Notes: generated by a model from the sequence alone, not told the origin. DNA of 64,000 nt from Synechococcus sp. Tobar12-5m-g (GCF_024345415.1 NZ_JAGQBB010000001.1:124001-188000); one strand, 5' to 3'; positions 9,735-19,678 are shown, counted from the first letter of the stretch. Made by a program: numbers and translations.

Positions 9735-11815
9735 TCCGCAACCGCTGGTCGGAAGCTGACGCCGCTGCCGCCATCGCCCACTACGGCGCCCAGGGCATCG
9801 GCGAAGACCTGGCCCTGCGCACCTACTCGGCCCGCCTGCTCGGCGCCGACCCGGAGTTGGTGCTGCACGGTGGCGGCAACACCTCGGTGAAAACCACCGT
9901 CACCGGCCTGCTGGGCGAGACGATCCCGGTGCTGTGCGTGAAGGGCTCCGGCTGGGACCTGGCCACGATCGAGCCGCCGGGCCACCCGGCGGTGCGGCTT
10001 GAACCCCTGCGCGCCCTGCGGGCCCTGGCCGCCCTCAGCGACGAGGACATGGTTGCGGCCCAGCGCCAGAACCTGATCGATCCGGTCGCCCCCAACCCGT
10101 CGGTGGAGGCGCTGCTGCATGCCTTTTTGCCCCACACCTTCGTCGACCACACCCACGCGATCGCCCTGCTGGCCCTGGCCGACCAGCCCGATGGGGCGGC
10201 GGTCTGCCGCGAGGTGTATGGCGATCGGGTGGTGCTGGTGCCCTACGTGATGCCCGGCTTCGCTCTGGCGCTGGCGGCGGCGGCGGCCTACGAGGAGGCT
10301 GAGGCCCGTGCCCGTGCCGCCGGCGTGGAGCTCGAAGGCATGGTGCTGCTGCAGCACGGCCTGTTCTCCTTCGGCGCCACGGCGAGGCAGAGCTACGGAC
10401 GGATGATTGCGCTGGTGCGGCAGGCCGAGGAACGCATTCACCAGGCGCACAGCGCCAAACCCCAGAGCCAACCAGCGCCGGTGCCGGAGCCCGCCGATGG
10501 GGCGGCGGTGTTGCTGCCGGTGCTGCGCGGTGCACTGGGCCGGGCCGCCGAGGCGGAAGGGGCCCCGGCCCGCTGGTTGCTGGCGCTGCGCGGCACCCCC
10601 TTGGCGCTCTCGGTGGTGAACGATCCCCGCCTGGCCGACTGGGCCCGCCGCGGCGTCGCCACACCGGATCATGTGATCCGCACCAAGGCGTTCCCGCTGG
10701 TGCTGCCCGCCGATCCAGGAGCTGCCCAGATCGAGCAGGCCCTGGCCGCCTACATCGAGCGCTACAAGGACTGTTTCAGCCGTCAGAACGCCCGCGCCGG
10801 CGGCGTCAAAAAGCCACTCGATCCGCTGCCACGCCTGGTGGCGATCCCGGGTCTGGGCCTGGTCGGCATCGGCAAATCCGCCGCCGATGCGGCGGTGGTG
10901 GCGGATGTGGCCGAGGCCTGGGCCCAGACCCTGCTGGCCGCGGAAGCCGTGGGCCGCTTCGCGCCGGTGAACGAGGCCGACACCTTTGACATGGAGTACT
11001 GGAGCCTGGAGCAGGCCAAGCTCGGCAAGGGCAGCGAGAAGCCCCTGGCCCGCCAGGTGGTGCTGGTCACCGGTGGGGCGGGGGCGATCGGTGCCGCCAC
11101 CGCCCGCGCCTTCGCCGCCCAGGGGGCCGTGGTGGTGGTGCTGGATCTCGATCCGGTTGCGGCCGTCGCCACCGCCGAAGCGATCGCAGCTGGCGGTGGC
11201 GACGGCGCCCTGGGGATTGGCTGTGACCTGACCGATCCCAGCGCGGTGCGGCAGGCCTTCGCGGCGGCGTGCGCCCACTTCGGCGGCCTCGACATCGTGG
11301 TGAGCAATGCCGGCGCCGCCTGGACCGGCGCCATCGCCGATCTGCCCGACGCCGACCTGCGGGCCAGCTTCGAGCTCAACCTCTTCGCCCACCAGGCCGT
11401 GGCCCAGGCGGCGGTGGCCGCGTTCCGCGCCCAGGGCTTCGGTGGCCAGCTGCTGTTCAACGTGAGCAAGCAGGCCCTCAACCCCGGCCCCGGCTTCGGC
11501 GCCTACGGCATCGCCAAGGCTGCCTTGCTGGCCCTGATGCGCCAGTACGCCCTCGAGGGGGGCTGCGAGGGCATCCGCGCCAATGGGATCAATGCCGATC
11601 GCATCCGCTCCGGCCTGCTTGACGACGCCATGATCCGGCAACGTTCCGCGGCCCGTGGCGTCAGTGAGGCCACCTACATGGGCGGCAACCTGCTGGGTCA
11701 GGAAGTGCGCGCGGCCGATGTGGCCGACGCCTTCGTGGCCCTGGCCCGGATGGAGCGCACCACTGGCGCGTTGCTGACGGTGGATGGGGGGAATGTGGCG
11801 GCGATGGTGCGATAG
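9731..11815 (+). CDS. bifunctional class II aldolase / short-chain dehydrogenase
   Basis: This is a 694-residue fusion. Residues about 20-250 form a class II (fuculose/rhamnulose-phosphate-type) aldolase-fold domain with VLHGGGNTSVK, HTFVDHTHAIALLAL and LLQHGLFSFG, which hold the metal-binding histidines. Residues about 445-694 form a short-chain dehydrogenase with TGGAGAIG for NAD(P) binding and a YGIAK catalytic Tyr-Lys pair near residue 591. This matches the RhaD/AdhC-type fusion family that cleaves a deoxy-sugar phosphate and reduces or oxidises the aldehyde product. The substrate is unknown. The start is GTG, overlapping the upstream stop. Confidence 0.88.
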   Translation: MIRNRWSEADAAAAIAHYGAQGIGEDLALRTYSARLLGADPELVLHGGGNTSVKTTVTGLLGETIPVLCVKGSGWDLATIEPPGHPAVRLEPLRALRALAALSDEDMVAAQRQNLIDPVAPNPSVEALLHAFLPHTFVDHTHAIALLALADQPDGAAVCREVYGDRVVLVPYVMPGFALALAAAAAYEEAEARARAAGVELEGMVLLQHGLFSFGATARQSYGRMIALVRQAEERIHQAHSAKPQSQPAPVPEPADGAAVLLPVLRGALGRAAEAEGAPARWLLALRGTPLALSVVNDPRLADWARRGVATPDHVIRTKAFPLVLPADPGAAQIEQALAAYIERYKDCFSRQNARAGGVKKPLDPLPRLVAIPGLGLVGIGKSAADAAVVADVAEAWAQTLLAAEAVGRFAPVNEADTFDMEYWSLEQAKLGKGSEKPLARQVVLVTGGAGAIGAATARAFAAQGAVVVVLDLDPVAAVATAEAIAAGGGDGALGIGCDLTDPSAVRQAFAAACAHFGGLDIVVSNAGAAWTGAIADLPDADLRASFELNLFAHQAVAQAAVAAFRAQGFGGQLLFNVSKQALNPGPGFGAYGIAKAALLALMRQYALEGGCEGIRANGINADRIRSGLLDDAMIRQRSAARGVSEATYMGGNLLGQEVRAADVADAFVALARMERTTGALLTVDGGNVAAMVR

Positions 11816-12187
11816 GGGCGTTGACCGGCAGGCCAAAACTGACCAAAACGAAACGGGGGCCGTGGGACCAACCTCCACAGCGCCCCAGGCAGCCTCGACC
11901 CAGGCGGCTGTTCGGATCGAGGGCCCTTTGACTCTGATGACTTTGACTCTGGTGATTTTACCTCCGACATCGATCTCCTGATCACCGCCGAAGAGGCCTG
12001 GCTGTCCTCCCACAACAGCTTCGAGCGGCTCGACTCCCAGGGCGCGCGGTGCCGGCGGCAAGGACTGGATGACCCATGGGATCGGGCATGCTCAACGGGA
12101 GGGGCGACTGCCGCAGGGTTCTCCCTGCAGTCGACTGAACGTCCCCCGCTTCGGAGGACAACCCGGTAGCAAACCAGAACGGGGTGA
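11816..12187. other. 372-base stretch without a confident gene
   Basis: This stretch lies between the convergent aldolase/dehydrogenase and TerB-like genes. One plus-strand frame (about 11840-12169) reads as an acidic peptide (GPFDSDDFDSGDFTSD) built on a short repeated motif, but it has no ATG, GTG or TTG start. I see no terminator hairpin with a T-tract. Confidence 0.4.
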
Positions 12188-12649
12188 TTAGTCCTCCTCC
12201 AGCAGGGAGGCGTGGAGCACATCCATGGCGGTCTGCACGATCGAGGTTTCCAGCTCTTCCAGCTTGAACGCGTACGCCAGGCTGGAGAGGATGTTGCGTT
12301 CGTCGGGCTCCAGCGGCCCATCCGATCGCATGATTTCGGTGGCCACTGCGTAGGCGGTGTGGCATTGCCGCGGACTGAGTGCCGTGGCCGCTTCCAGCAT
12401 CAGGTGCTGGGGCCCCTGGGCGCGCAGATCGGCGAGAACGGAGTCCATCAATTGCACCATCTCAGTATCACTGAGCTTGGAGAAAGGAGGCCTGTAATCC
12501 AGGGCATGGCGCAGGGCACGTGATCCAGCGGGCGTGAGCACTCCGTCCCAGGAGACGGCGGCAAGCGCCACGGCGATGAACGCCCGGGTTGGATCCATGG
12601 GCGACGGCGGAGTCGCTGGAACCCCGGTGGGAGGAAGCGTGGAGGCCAT
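12188..12649 (-). CDS. TerB-like (tellurite-resistance-type) protein
   Basis: This is a helical protein of about 153 residues that resembles the TerB family. The conserved part is HTAYAVATEIMRSDGPLEPDERNILSSLAYAFKLEE, with the acidic metal-site residues of TerB-like helices (SDGPLEPDE). The start MASTLPPTGVPATPP at 12649 was chosen; a frame reaching 12709 adds a hydrophobic, unlikely N-terminus. The family is often a stress or envelope-associated accessory protein, but no specific function can be assigned. Its neighbours give no operon context. Confidence 0.75.
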   Translation of the reverse strand: MASTLPPTGVPATPPSPMDPTRAFIAVALAAVSWDGVLTPAGSRALRHALDYRPPFSKLSDTEMVQLMDSVLADLRAQGPQHLMLEAATALSPRQCHTAYAVATEIMRSDGPLEPDERNILSSLAYAFKLEELETSIVQTAMDVLHASLLEED

Positions 12650-13086
12650 GGCGCCAAGGGGGAAGCAGAGGATCGGGTAGACCGTGAGGCCCGGGGGAAG
12701 AAGGGCCACTGAGAGCCATTGAGGGCCATTGATACTTCTAGAGTCCTCTTAGGCACAGAGCAGTAACGAACGAGACGTTCTGCCGTCCGCAAGCTGACAC
12801 CCATGGGCATCGCCAGGTCTTGGGCTGTTGCAGGTTCCGCCGCTTAAGGTTGGCCCCGCTGATTCTTGGTTTCCAATCGTGGGGTTCGGTTCTTTCGATC
12901 GAATCCCCACGCCTTCGGCCCCCGGCAGCGCTCTGCCTCGAGGCGCGGCCATCTTCCCTTCGCCGAACGAAATGACCTGGTCTGGCTGGAGCAGTTGCCG
13001 ATCGCAGTGGCGGTGATTCACTGCGAGCAGGTGTCGCTTGAATCCAACGATTGTCTGTGCAAGGAAGATCGATTTCCAATGAATGA
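12650..13086. other. gap before tRNA-Thr, with a possible PAS-domain gene remnant
   Basis: No complete gene is visible. A plus-strand frame (about 12866-13105) contains ERNDLVWLEQLPIAVAVIH, which resembles the start of a PAS sensor domain. It then loses similarity and ends inside the tRNA gene, so it looks like a broken remnant rather than a gene. The similarity is judged by eye. Confidence 0.35.
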
Positions 13087-13158
<72 letters not shown>

Positions 13159-13200
13159 ATCCCTTGGAAACTAGCATCGAGCCTTGCTGTGCCCGTACCG

Positions 13201-13443
13201 ATGCCTCCCTCCTCTCCCAGGCCCCTTGACCCTGAGCTGAGGGCCCGGTTGCTGGAGGAGGCCCGCACCCCCTGGCGCGGGCTGCGGCGGGCGGCGTGGT
13301 TGGCCTTCACCGCCTCCGCCTTGATCGGACTGGCCACCATGGCGATGCGGCTGGCGGCGGGGGGTGAACTGGCCTCAGGGGATCTGCTCATCCAGAGCGG
13401 TGCCCTGCTGCTCTTCGGTCTGCTGCTCTGGCGGGATCATTGA
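13201..13443 (+). CDS. small membrane protein (DUF3493-like)
   Basis: This is an 80-residue protein from ATG at 13201 (MPPSSPRPLDPELRARLLEEARTPWRGLRRAAWLAFTAS in short pieces: PELRARLLEEA, TPWRGLRRAAW). It has two hydrophobic segments (AFTASALIGLATMAM and LLIQSGALLLFGLLLW). The RLLxEAxxPxRGLRR start followed by two helices is the pattern of DUF3493, a family of cyanobacteria and plastids linked in plants to photosystem II assembly (LPA3). Its 3' end overlaps the convergent gene below by 69 nt. Confidence 0.75.
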   Translation: MPPSSPRPLDPELRARLLEEARTPWRGLRRAAWLAFTASALIGLATMAMRLAAGGELASGDLLIQSGALLLFGLLLWRDH

Positions 13444-14076
13444 GGGATCGTCCCCCGCCCCATGGCGGTCTGCAGGGGCTTGAGGAAGAACGAGCGGATC
13501 GGGCAACAGCAGCGGCAGCCCCAGCGAGAGTCGCTCGCTGCCAGGACCATCAGCTCCGAAACCCCGTTCGGCAGCTGCCACGACAAACGCTTCGGGGCGG
13601 CTCAGCAGCCAGATGGACTGCCAGAGCTGCTCCCACTGCCACAGGCACAGCGCCAGCAGGGGCACCGTGATCAGAAGACCCGCGAGCCGTGAGCTCCCTC
13701 CGAGCGGCGAGAGGGCAGTGGCCAGCCCGGCGTAGTCGTCCATCAGCCAGACGATCGGGAGCAGAAGAAGGGCGCCCGCCCCGCCCGCCAGCTTCACCGC
13801 CAGCGGGGATTGCAGGACGTTCAGGCGGCGTTGCAGCTCCCGGCGGCCCCGCCCCGGGATCTGCACCAGCAGCAGGGACCAAACATCGGGTGGACGGCGC
13901 CAGAAGAAGACGGCGGGCAGCAGGCCACCGAGGGCCCAGCAGAGCAGCCGCTCCAGTCCGGGGAGCCGACCAGGATCCGCTCCCGCCAGCAGCAGGAAGG
14001 CCAGCAGCAGTTCGGCCGGAAGCGCCGCCAGCCCCAGCAGCTGCACCCAGAGCAGAGGCTCGCCGCGGGGGTTCAC
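13375..14076 (-). CDS. low-complexity-tail membrane protein next to infB
   Basis: This is a 233-residue membrane protein from GTG at 14076 (NPRGEPLLWVQLLGLAALPAE). It has four or so hydrophobic segments, a conserved RRPPDVWSLLLVQIPGRGRR core, and a C-terminal polar tail rich in Pro, Gln, Glu and Asp. This matches a conserved cyanobacterial family named for its low-complexity tail and often found beside infB. Function is unknown. It lies 7 nt downstream of the infB stop on the same strand, so it is probably the last gene of the rimP-infB operon. The tail-coding part overlaps the convergent DUF3493-like gene. Confidence 0.75.
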   Translation of the reverse strand: MNPRGEPLLWVQLLGLAALPAELLLAFLLLAGADPGRLPGLERLLCWALGGLLPAVFFWRRPPDVWSLLLVQIPGRGRRELQRRLNVLQSPLAVKLAGGAGALLLLPIVWLMDDYAGLATALSPLGGSSRLAGLLITVPLLALCLWQWEQLWQSIWLLSRPEAFVVAAAERGFGADGPGSERLSLGLPLLLPDPLVLPQAPADRHGAGDDPSMIPPEQQTEEQQGTALDEQIP

Positions 14077-14083
14077 GGCGCTC

Positions 14084-17000
14084 TCAGGTGGTGCTGAGGG
14101 TGCGCCGCTGGGTGACCAGCTTGTAGGCCTCGACGCGATCCCTGTCCTGCCAGTTGGCAAAGCGATCGCAGCCGATTCCGCACTCGAAGCCGGTGGCCAC
14201 CTCCTTGACGTCGTCCTTGTTGCGGCGCAGGGAGTCGAGGTCGCCCTCGAAGACCACCTGCTTGGCGCGATGCACCCGCACCTTGCAGTTGCGCTGCAGC
14301 TTGCCACTGGTGACGTAACAGCCGGCCACGGCCGTTTTGCCAATGCTGAACACCGCGCGCACCTCGGCTTCGCCCAGGGTTTCCTCCACCAGCTCCGGCT
14401 CCAGCAAGCCCTCCATGGCCAGCTGGATGTCTTCGAGCAGCTTGTAGATCACGTCGTAGTCCCGCACGTCGACGCCGGTGGCATCGGCGGCCTTCTTCGC
14501 CCCCGAGGCCATCGAGGTGTTGAAGCCCACGATCACCGCCCCGGAGGCGGCCGCCAGATCCACGTCGGTTTCGGTGATCTCGCCGGGCGCCGAAAGCAGC
14601 ACCCGCACCTGCACCTCGCCCTGGGGCAGCTGTTCGAGCGAGCCGAGGATCGCCTCCACGCTGCCCTGGACATCGGCCTTGAGGATCAAGTTGAGCTCCT
14701 TGAGCTCGCCCTCGCTGGCCTGGCCAGACATCGAGGCCAGGGACACCCGCCTTGAGGCCATCTGCTGGGCCAGTCGGGTGGAGCGGGCATCGTTGGCTCG
14801 ATCACCCACCACCGCGCGGGCGGCTTTTTCGTCGGCATAGACCTCGAATTCGTCGCCGGCGGTGGGCACTTCGCTGAAGCCAAGCGCTTCGACGGCCGAG
14901 GAGGGGCCGGCCGTCTTCACCCGTTTGCCGGTGTCATCGACCATCGCCCGCACCTTGCCGAGCACGGGGCCGGCGGCCAGCACATCCCCGGCCCGCAGTG
15001 TGCCGTTCTGGATCAGCAGCGTGGCCACCGGACCCTTCGCCTTGTCGAGGTGGGCCTCGATCACGGTGCCCTTGGCCATCCGGGCTGGATTGGCCTGGAG
15101 GTCCTCGACCTCCGAGACCAGCAGGATCATCTCCAGCAGCTTGTCGATATTCTCCCGCTTGATGGCGCTCACCGGCACCATCACCGTGTCGCCGCCCCAG
15201 TCTTCGGCGACAAGCTGCTGGTTGGAGAGTTCCTGCTTCACCCGATCGGGCTGGGCCCCCTCCTTGTCGATCTTGTTGATCGCCACCACGATCGGCACCT
15301 GGGCGGCGCGGGCGTGGCTGATCGCCTCCAGGGTCTGGGGCCGGACGCCATCATCGGCGGCCACCACCAGCACGGCCACGTCGGTGACCTTGGTGCCCCG
15401 GGCCCGCATGGCGGTGAACGCCTCGTGGCCGGGGGTGTCGAGGAAGGTGATCGTGCGGAGTTCGCCGCCGTGGGGAATGTCCACCTGGTAGGCGCCGATG
15501 TGCTGGGTGATGCCTCCGGCTTCCCCTGCCGCCACGCGGGTTTTGCGGATGGCGTCGAGCAAGCTTGTCTTGCCGTGGTCGACGTGGCCCATCACCGTAA
15601 CCACCGGAGGGCGGCGGATCAGGTGCGCCCTGTCGCTCTCCTCGATCATCTCGACCGTCTTCTTGGCGGCCTCCTGGACGTCGTCCTCAAGTACGGGAAC
15701 GCCGAATTCATCGGAGACCGTTTCGATCGTGGAGAGGTCGAGGGTCTGGGTGACAGTGGCGATGATCCCCTTGAAGAACAGGGATTTGATGATTTCCGAA
15801 CTCTCGACGGCCAGCAGGTCGGCCAGCTCCTGCACCGTGAGGTTGCCTTCCGGCACGATCAGCATTTCCGGCCGGGTGGCCTTGGCATCGCGGGCGGCGC
15901 GCAGCTCCATGGCGCGGCGGCGCTGGCGCTGGCGGGTGGTTTCCTTCTTGCGCTTGCGCATCGCCACCACCGGCTTGGCGCCGGGGGCCGCCTGCCGGGT
16001 GCGCGGCTTGACCGGACGGGCCAGGCTGGCCTGGAGGATCAGGGCCTCCTGTTCGCCGGCATAGCCGCTGGTTTCGGCGGTGAGCGCATCATCGTTGTCG
16101 CCGATGATGTGAACCTTCTGGCGCTGCTTCTGGGGCGATTTGCTCCGCAGGGCCTCGAGTTTGGCGGTGTCGTCCCATTCCGGCCGACGGGCCCGGGTGG
16201 CCGGCTGCGGTGTGCGGAAACCAGGGCGCTTGGGGGCTGAAGGGGGCGTGGCCGCGGGTCGTGGACCATCGGGAGCCGTGCCGATTCCAGCGTCGGGGCG
16301 CCTGGGGGGCGCCGCCGGTGAGCGGCTTGAAGGGTTCTGGAGCTGCATCAGCTCGCCCGGGGCCACGGGCTTGCGCATGCCCTGGGGCATTCCCCCCACC
16401 CGCACCGGTGCGCCGACTCCTGCTCGGATCGGGGCGGCGGGACCGGCGGCATCGCGACGGATCGGCTTGCCGACCAGTTCGAGCGGGCTGCGCATCTGAA
16501 TCTGCCGAACCCCTGGCGCGGCGGGGCGCTGGGGTGCGCTGCCGGGCCGCTGGCCCAGGGACGGACGGCCCGAGGGGGGCGCTGGACGGCTGCTGGTTCC
16601 GCCCGGTTGGCCGGATTGGGGGCGTCCCACCAGCTGGGGCTGGCCGTCGTTGCCGGCCGCGGCACCCACGCTGCGGATGGGGGAGCCCGGCCGCAGGGGC
16701 GGCGCGGGACGGGGCGGGGGCGTGCTGCCGCGGGGCACCGGGCGGGGACTGGTGGCGGGGCGCGGGCTGGGGGTGACGGGGGCTTCAGGCTTGCGGGTCG
16801 GCGCCGCTGCCGAAGCCTTGATCACCACCGGCTGGGCAGGAGCTGGCCGGGGTGTGGACGCGACCGGCGCGGGCCCGGGCTTGCTGGGTGCGGCATAGAC
16901 CGGTGCCGCAACCGGCCTCGGTGGCACAGTGGGGCGTGCCGGGGCCGGAGCGGGCTTTGTCGGGGCGGGCTTGGTCGGGGCGGTGGTGGCTGTCTTGACG

Positions 17001-17437
17001 ACCACCGGTGGGGCCGGCTTGACCACAACAGGCTTGACGACCACTGGCTTGACCACCACGGGCGGCGAGGGCAGCGGCTTGGCGGCGATCGGAGCGGCCT
17101 GGGGTTTGGCGAGCGGAGGGGCTGGAGCTGTCACTGCCGGTGCTGTTGCCGGTGTGGCTGGCGGGGCGGGTGCGGCGGCTTTCTGGAGGGAGAGGATCGC
17201 TTTGGCGGGCTCCGTCATGATCGGGGGGCCAGGCCGGGCAGGGGCTGTTGACCTGGTTCCCCGGCTTCCATTGGGACGGATCAGGTCGCGGATGCGGCTG
17301 GCCTCGTCGTCGCTGATCGAGCTGCTGTGGCTCTTGGCGGCAATCGACAGCTTTTCGGCGGCATCAAGCACGTCCCTGTTGTCCAGCCCAAGGTCCCGGG
17401 ACAGCTCGTAAATTCTGACTTTGCCGCTGCTGGTCAT
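14084..17437 (-). CDS. infB: translation initiation factor IF-2
   Basis: This is the GTPase that places initiator tRNA on the 30S subunit and promotes subunit joining. It has 1117 residues. The N-terminal helical domain reads [30 protein letters not shown] in pieces ([21 protein letters not shown]). A very long Pro/Ala/Val/Lys-rich linker spans residues about 75-430. The G domain starts near residue 610, with [21 protein letters not shown] and NKIDK. The C-terminal domains with [14 protein letters not shown] are complete. The long linker is common in high-GC cyanobacteria. It is downstream of rimP-nusA-ylxR. Confidence 0.97.
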   Translation of the reverse strand: MTSSGKVRIYELSRDLGLDNRDVLDAAEKLSIAAKSHSSSISDDEASRIRDLIRPNGSRGTRSTAPARPGPPIMTEPAKAILSLQKAAAPAPPATPATAPAVTAPAPPLAKPQAAPIAAKPLPSPPVVVKPVVVKPVVVKPAPPVVVKTATTAPTKPAPTKPAPAPARPTVPPRPVAAPVYAAPSKPGPAPVASTPRPAPAQPVVIKASAAAPTRKPEAPVTPSPRPATSPRPVPRGSTPPPRPAPPLRPGSPIRSVGAAAGNDGQPQLVGRPQSGQPGGTSSRPAPPSGRPSLGQRPGSAPQRPAAPGVRQIQMRSPLELVGKPIRRDAAGPAAPIRAGVGAPVRVGGMPQGMRKPVAPGELMQLQNPSSRSPAAPPRRPDAGIGTAPDGPRPAATPPSAPKRPGFRTPQPATRARRPEWDDTAKLEALRSKSPQKQRQKVHIIGDNDDALTAETSGYAGEQEALILQASLARPVKPRTRQAAPGAKPVVAMRKRKKETTRQRQRRRAMELRAARDAKATRPEMLIVPEGNLTVQELADLLAVESSEIIKSLFFKGIIATVTQTLDLSTIETVSDEFGVPVLEDDVQEAAKKTVEMIEESDRAHLIRRPPVVTVMGHVDHGKTSLLDAIRKTRVAAGEAGGITQHIGAYQVDIPHGGELRTITFLDTPGHEAFTAMRARGTKVTDVAVLVVAADDGVRPQTLEAISHARAAQVPIVVAINKIDKEGAQPDRVKQELSNQQLVAEDWGGDTVMVPVSAIKRENIDKLLEMILLVSEVEDLQANPARMAKGTVIEAHLDKAKGPVATLLIQNGTLRAGDVLAAGPVLGKVRAMVDDTGKRVKTAGPSSAVEALGFSEVPTAGDEFEVYADEKAARAVVGDRANDARSTRLAQQMASRRVSLASMSGQASEGELKELNLILKADVQGSVEAILGSLEQLPQGEVQVRVLLSAPGEITETDVDLAAASGAVIVGFNTSMASGAKKAADATGVDVRDYDVIYKLLEDIQLAMEGLLEPELVEETLGEAEVRAVFSIGKTAVAGCYVTSGKLQRNCKVRVHRAKQVVFEGDLDSLRRNKDDVKEVATGFECGIGCDRFANWQDRDRVEAYKLVTQRRTLSTT
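17016..17060 (-). repeat. three 15-bp tandem units inside infB
   Basis: Units at 17016-17030, 17031-17045 and 17046-17060 start with GGCTTGAC and differ at two or three positions. On the coding strand each encodes a Val-Val-Val-Lys-Pro type pentapeptide in the IF-2 linker. Further degenerate copies flank them. This is a likely slippage-prone, length-variable part of the linker. Confidence 0.8.
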
Positions 17438-17500
17438 TCAGGTCTCCGATCGGTCGGGGCAACGGGTGCCGCCGAGCCCCACGCGCGGTGCGGCCACTGT

Positions 17501-17779
17501 TCATCTTGCCTCAGAGGCTGCGGCGCTTGCTCCGTCCAGCCGCCGCTCAAGGGCGAGATAGATGGAAGCCGCAACCTCACAGCGCAGGGCCCGCTGCAGC
17601 CGCTTCTGGCGTTTGGCGTCGTCGAGGCAGGACCTGGTGGGGCAGAGGTAAGCCGAGCGACCCATGCCCTGATCCAGCACCACATCCTTTCCCTGTTTGC
17701 GAATCACCCTCCAGAGCAGGCGGCGATCCAGCAGCTGACGACAGCTGACGCAGCGCCGCAGGGTGGGAGCGGCGTTCAC
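17501..17779 (-). CDS. ylxR: YlxR family RNA-binding protein
   Basis: This is a 92-residue protein of the YlxR (DUF448) family. It contains RRCVSCRQ at the N-terminus, GRSAYLCPTRSCLDDA and the basic KRQKRLQRALR helix, which are the family's nucleic-acid-binding features. It sits between nusA and infB as in most bacteria and starts inside the nusA stop (4 nt overlap). YlxR proteins have been reported to bind nucleoid DNA or the RNase P RNA in different species. The role here is not known. Confidence 0.9.
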   Translation of the reverse strand: MNAAPTLRRCVSCRQLLDRRLLWRVIRKQGKDVVLDQGMGRSAYLCPTRSCLDDAKRQKRLQRALRCEVAASIYLALERRLDGASAAASEAR

Positions 17780-19161
17780 CGGAGCTCATCGTCGGCGGCC
17801 GGAGCCGGCGCATCGGCCGGTTCGTCTTCCCCATCGCCGGCGCCCTCGTCATAGCCCTCCTCCAGCCCATCCTCCGGCAGGGGGTAGAGCTCCCGCAGGC
17901 GGGCATCTTCCTCGGCCCTGATCGCCTGCTCAGCTTCCAGACGGGCCTCGGCCTGGGCCTGTTCCCGTTCGTCCTCCTGGCGCAAGCCGATCAGTTCAGC
18001 CGCCTTGGCGTCCTCGGCGACCTGGTCGTACTCGAGCGAGTTCTTGATGTCGAGCTTCCAGCCGGTGAGCCGGGCCGCCAGCCTCACGTTCTGGCCTTCG
18101 CGGCCGATCGCCAGGCTCAACTGATCGGGCGGCACCAGCACATGGGCGTGATGCCCCTCCGGGTCCACCAGCCGCACCATCTCCACCCGGGCGGGACTGA
18201 GCGAGTTGGCGATGTACTGGCCAGGGTCCGGCGACCAGCGAATCACGTCGATCTTCTCTCCCCGCAGCTCGTTGACCACCTGCTGAATGCGGGAGCCCCG
18301 GGCGCCGATGCAGGCCCCCACCGGGTCCACTTCCCGCTCAACGCTGTCCACCGCCACCTTGGTGCGGGGTCCCACGGATCGGGAAGGCGGGTTGGCTTCC
18401 CGCGCCACCGCCACGATCCGCACCGAACCTTCCTGGATCTCTGGCACTTCGTTTTCGAACAGGTACACCACCAGGCCCGCATTGGCCCGCGACACGAACA
18501 GCTGGGGACCGCGGCGCGCCACTTCGGACACCTCCTTGAGGAACACCTTGAAGGTGGCGTTGGCGCGGTAGTTGTCGTTGGGGAGCTGGTCGCGGCGGGG
18601 CAGTTCCGCCTCCACCTCCGGCCTGCCCAGGCCCGAGCTCACCGCCATGATCACGCTCTGGCGCTCGAAGCGGATCACCCTGGAAGTGAGCACCGGATCC
18701 TCCAGATCGGCGAACTCCTCCTGGATCATGCGGCGCTGCTGATCGCGCAGTTTCTGGGCCAGCACCTGTTTGGTGGTGGAGGCGGCCATGCGGCCGAAGT
18801 CGTCTTTCTCCGGGGTGACATCCAGCACCACCGTGTCACCGATCTGGGCGTCTTCAGCCACCTGCTGCACCTCGGCTAGGGCGATCTGGTGGTCGTCGCT
18901 TTCCACCTCCTCGACAATGATCTTGCTGGCCAGCACCCTGTAGCCCTCTTCCTCAAGATCAAGGCCGACATCAAAATTGCTGAAGTAATCCTCTTCGAAC
19001 GGGTCTTCGCTGATGCCCAGATAGAGGGTGCGGCGGTAGCGCTCGTAGCCCTTGAGCAGGGCTTCCCGCAGGGCCGCCTCCACGACCTGGGTGGGCAGCT
19101 TCTTTTCATCGCTGATGTCCTCGATCAGGTTCTGCAGACCAGGAAGAAGAACGAGGGCCAT
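17776..19161 (-). CDS. nusA: transcription elongation/termination factor NusA
   Basis: This is an RNA polymerase-binding factor that affects pausing, termination and antitermination. It has 461 residues. The N-terminal polymerase-binding domain has RRTLYLGISEDPFEEDYFSNF. It is followed by the S1 domain, then KH1 (VDPVGACIGARGSRIQQVVNELRGE in pieces: GACIGARGSRI) and KH2 (LAIGREGQNVRLAARLTGW). The C-terminal tail is acidic and low-complexity, without the acidic repeats of E. coli. It lies between rimP (49 nt upstream) and ylxR. Confidence 0.96.
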   Translation of the reverse strand: MALVLLPGLQNLIEDISDEKKLPTQVVEAALREALLKGYERYRRTLYLGISEDPFEEDYFSNFDVGLDLEEEGYRVLASKIIVEEVESDDHQIALAEVQQVAEDAQIGDTVVLDVTPEKDDFGRMAASTTKQVLAQKLRDQQRRMIQEEFADLEDPVLTSRVIRFERQSVIMAVSSGLGRPEVEAELPRRDQLPNDNYRANATFKVFLKEVSEVARRGPQLFVSRANAGLVVYLFENEVPEIQEGSVRIVAVAREANPPSRSVGPRTKVAVDSVEREVDPVGACIGARGSRIQQVVNELRGEKIDVIRWSPDPGQYIANSLSPARVEMVRLVDPEGHHAHVLVPPDQLSLAIGREGQNVRLAARLTGWKLDIKNSLEYDQVAEDAKAAELIGLRQEDEREQAQAEARLEAEQAIRAEEDARLRELYPLPEDGLEEGYDEGAGDGEDEPADAPAPAADDELR

Positions 19162-19210
19162 CGGGTCAAGGGAAGGGTGAGGGGTGGGAGGTGGGCCAGG
19201 GCTGGGATGT

Positions 19211-19678
19211 TCAGCCCTGGGGGGTGATCAGGCGCACGCTCAGCACGGCCGCCCGGGGGATCCGGCTGGTGCGGCCGTGCAGGTTGAGGCCAATGGACTG
19301 CTCGTCCCGCTCCAGCAGGAGGCCTTCGCGGGAGATCGCGTTGCCCTCGTCGTCCTGGAAGCGCACCTCCACGGGAAAACCGCGGAAACTGCGGAAGTCG
19401 CGGTCATCGAGGAGTTCCTCGCCGATGCCCGGGCTGCTGATCTCCAGAACATAGGCCTCGGGAAGCAGTGCACTGCTGTCGAGGGCGTCGCTGATCACGC
19501 CGCTGAAGCTGGCGCATTCGTCGAGGTTGACGTCAACGCCATCGGCCCGGCGAACCTGAATCAGCAGGCTGGGCGGAACGCGGTTGCTCTGAATCTGGAG
19601 GCCCACCACTGTCAGTTGGGCGGCAGCGGCCTGTTGGGCGGCCAGTTGCCTCAGGTCATCGATCAGGGGGTTGGTCAA
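19211..19678 (-). CDS. rimP: ribosome maturation factor RimP
   Basis: RimP assists late 30S subunit assembly. The conserved part is LTVVGLQIQSNR, VDVNLDECASFSGVISDALD, YVLEISSPGIGEELLDDRDF and a C-terminal SH3-like domain (GLLLERDEQSIGLNLHGRTSRIPRAAVLSVRL in pieces: IGLNLHG, IPRAAVLSVRL). A TTG start at 19678 (TNPLIDDLRQLA) gives the usual length of about 155. An ATG at 19780 would add 34 non-conserved residues. It is the first recognisable gene of the nusA-infB operon. Confidence 0.9.
   Translation of the reverse strand: MTNPLIDDLRQLAAQQAAAAQLTVVGLQIQSNRVPPSLLIQVRRADGVDVNLDECASFSGVISDALDSSALLPEAYVLEISSPGIGEELLDDRDFRSFRGFPVEVRFQDDEGNAISREGLLLERDEQSIGLNLHGRTSRIPRAAVLSVRLITPQG

Noticed and set aside
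9554-12061. 835-codon open frame on the minus strand
   Set aside because: It is antisense to the aldolase/dehydrogenase gene, is rich in His/Gln/Arg/Gly without any domain, and is the usual mirror frame of a high-GC gene.
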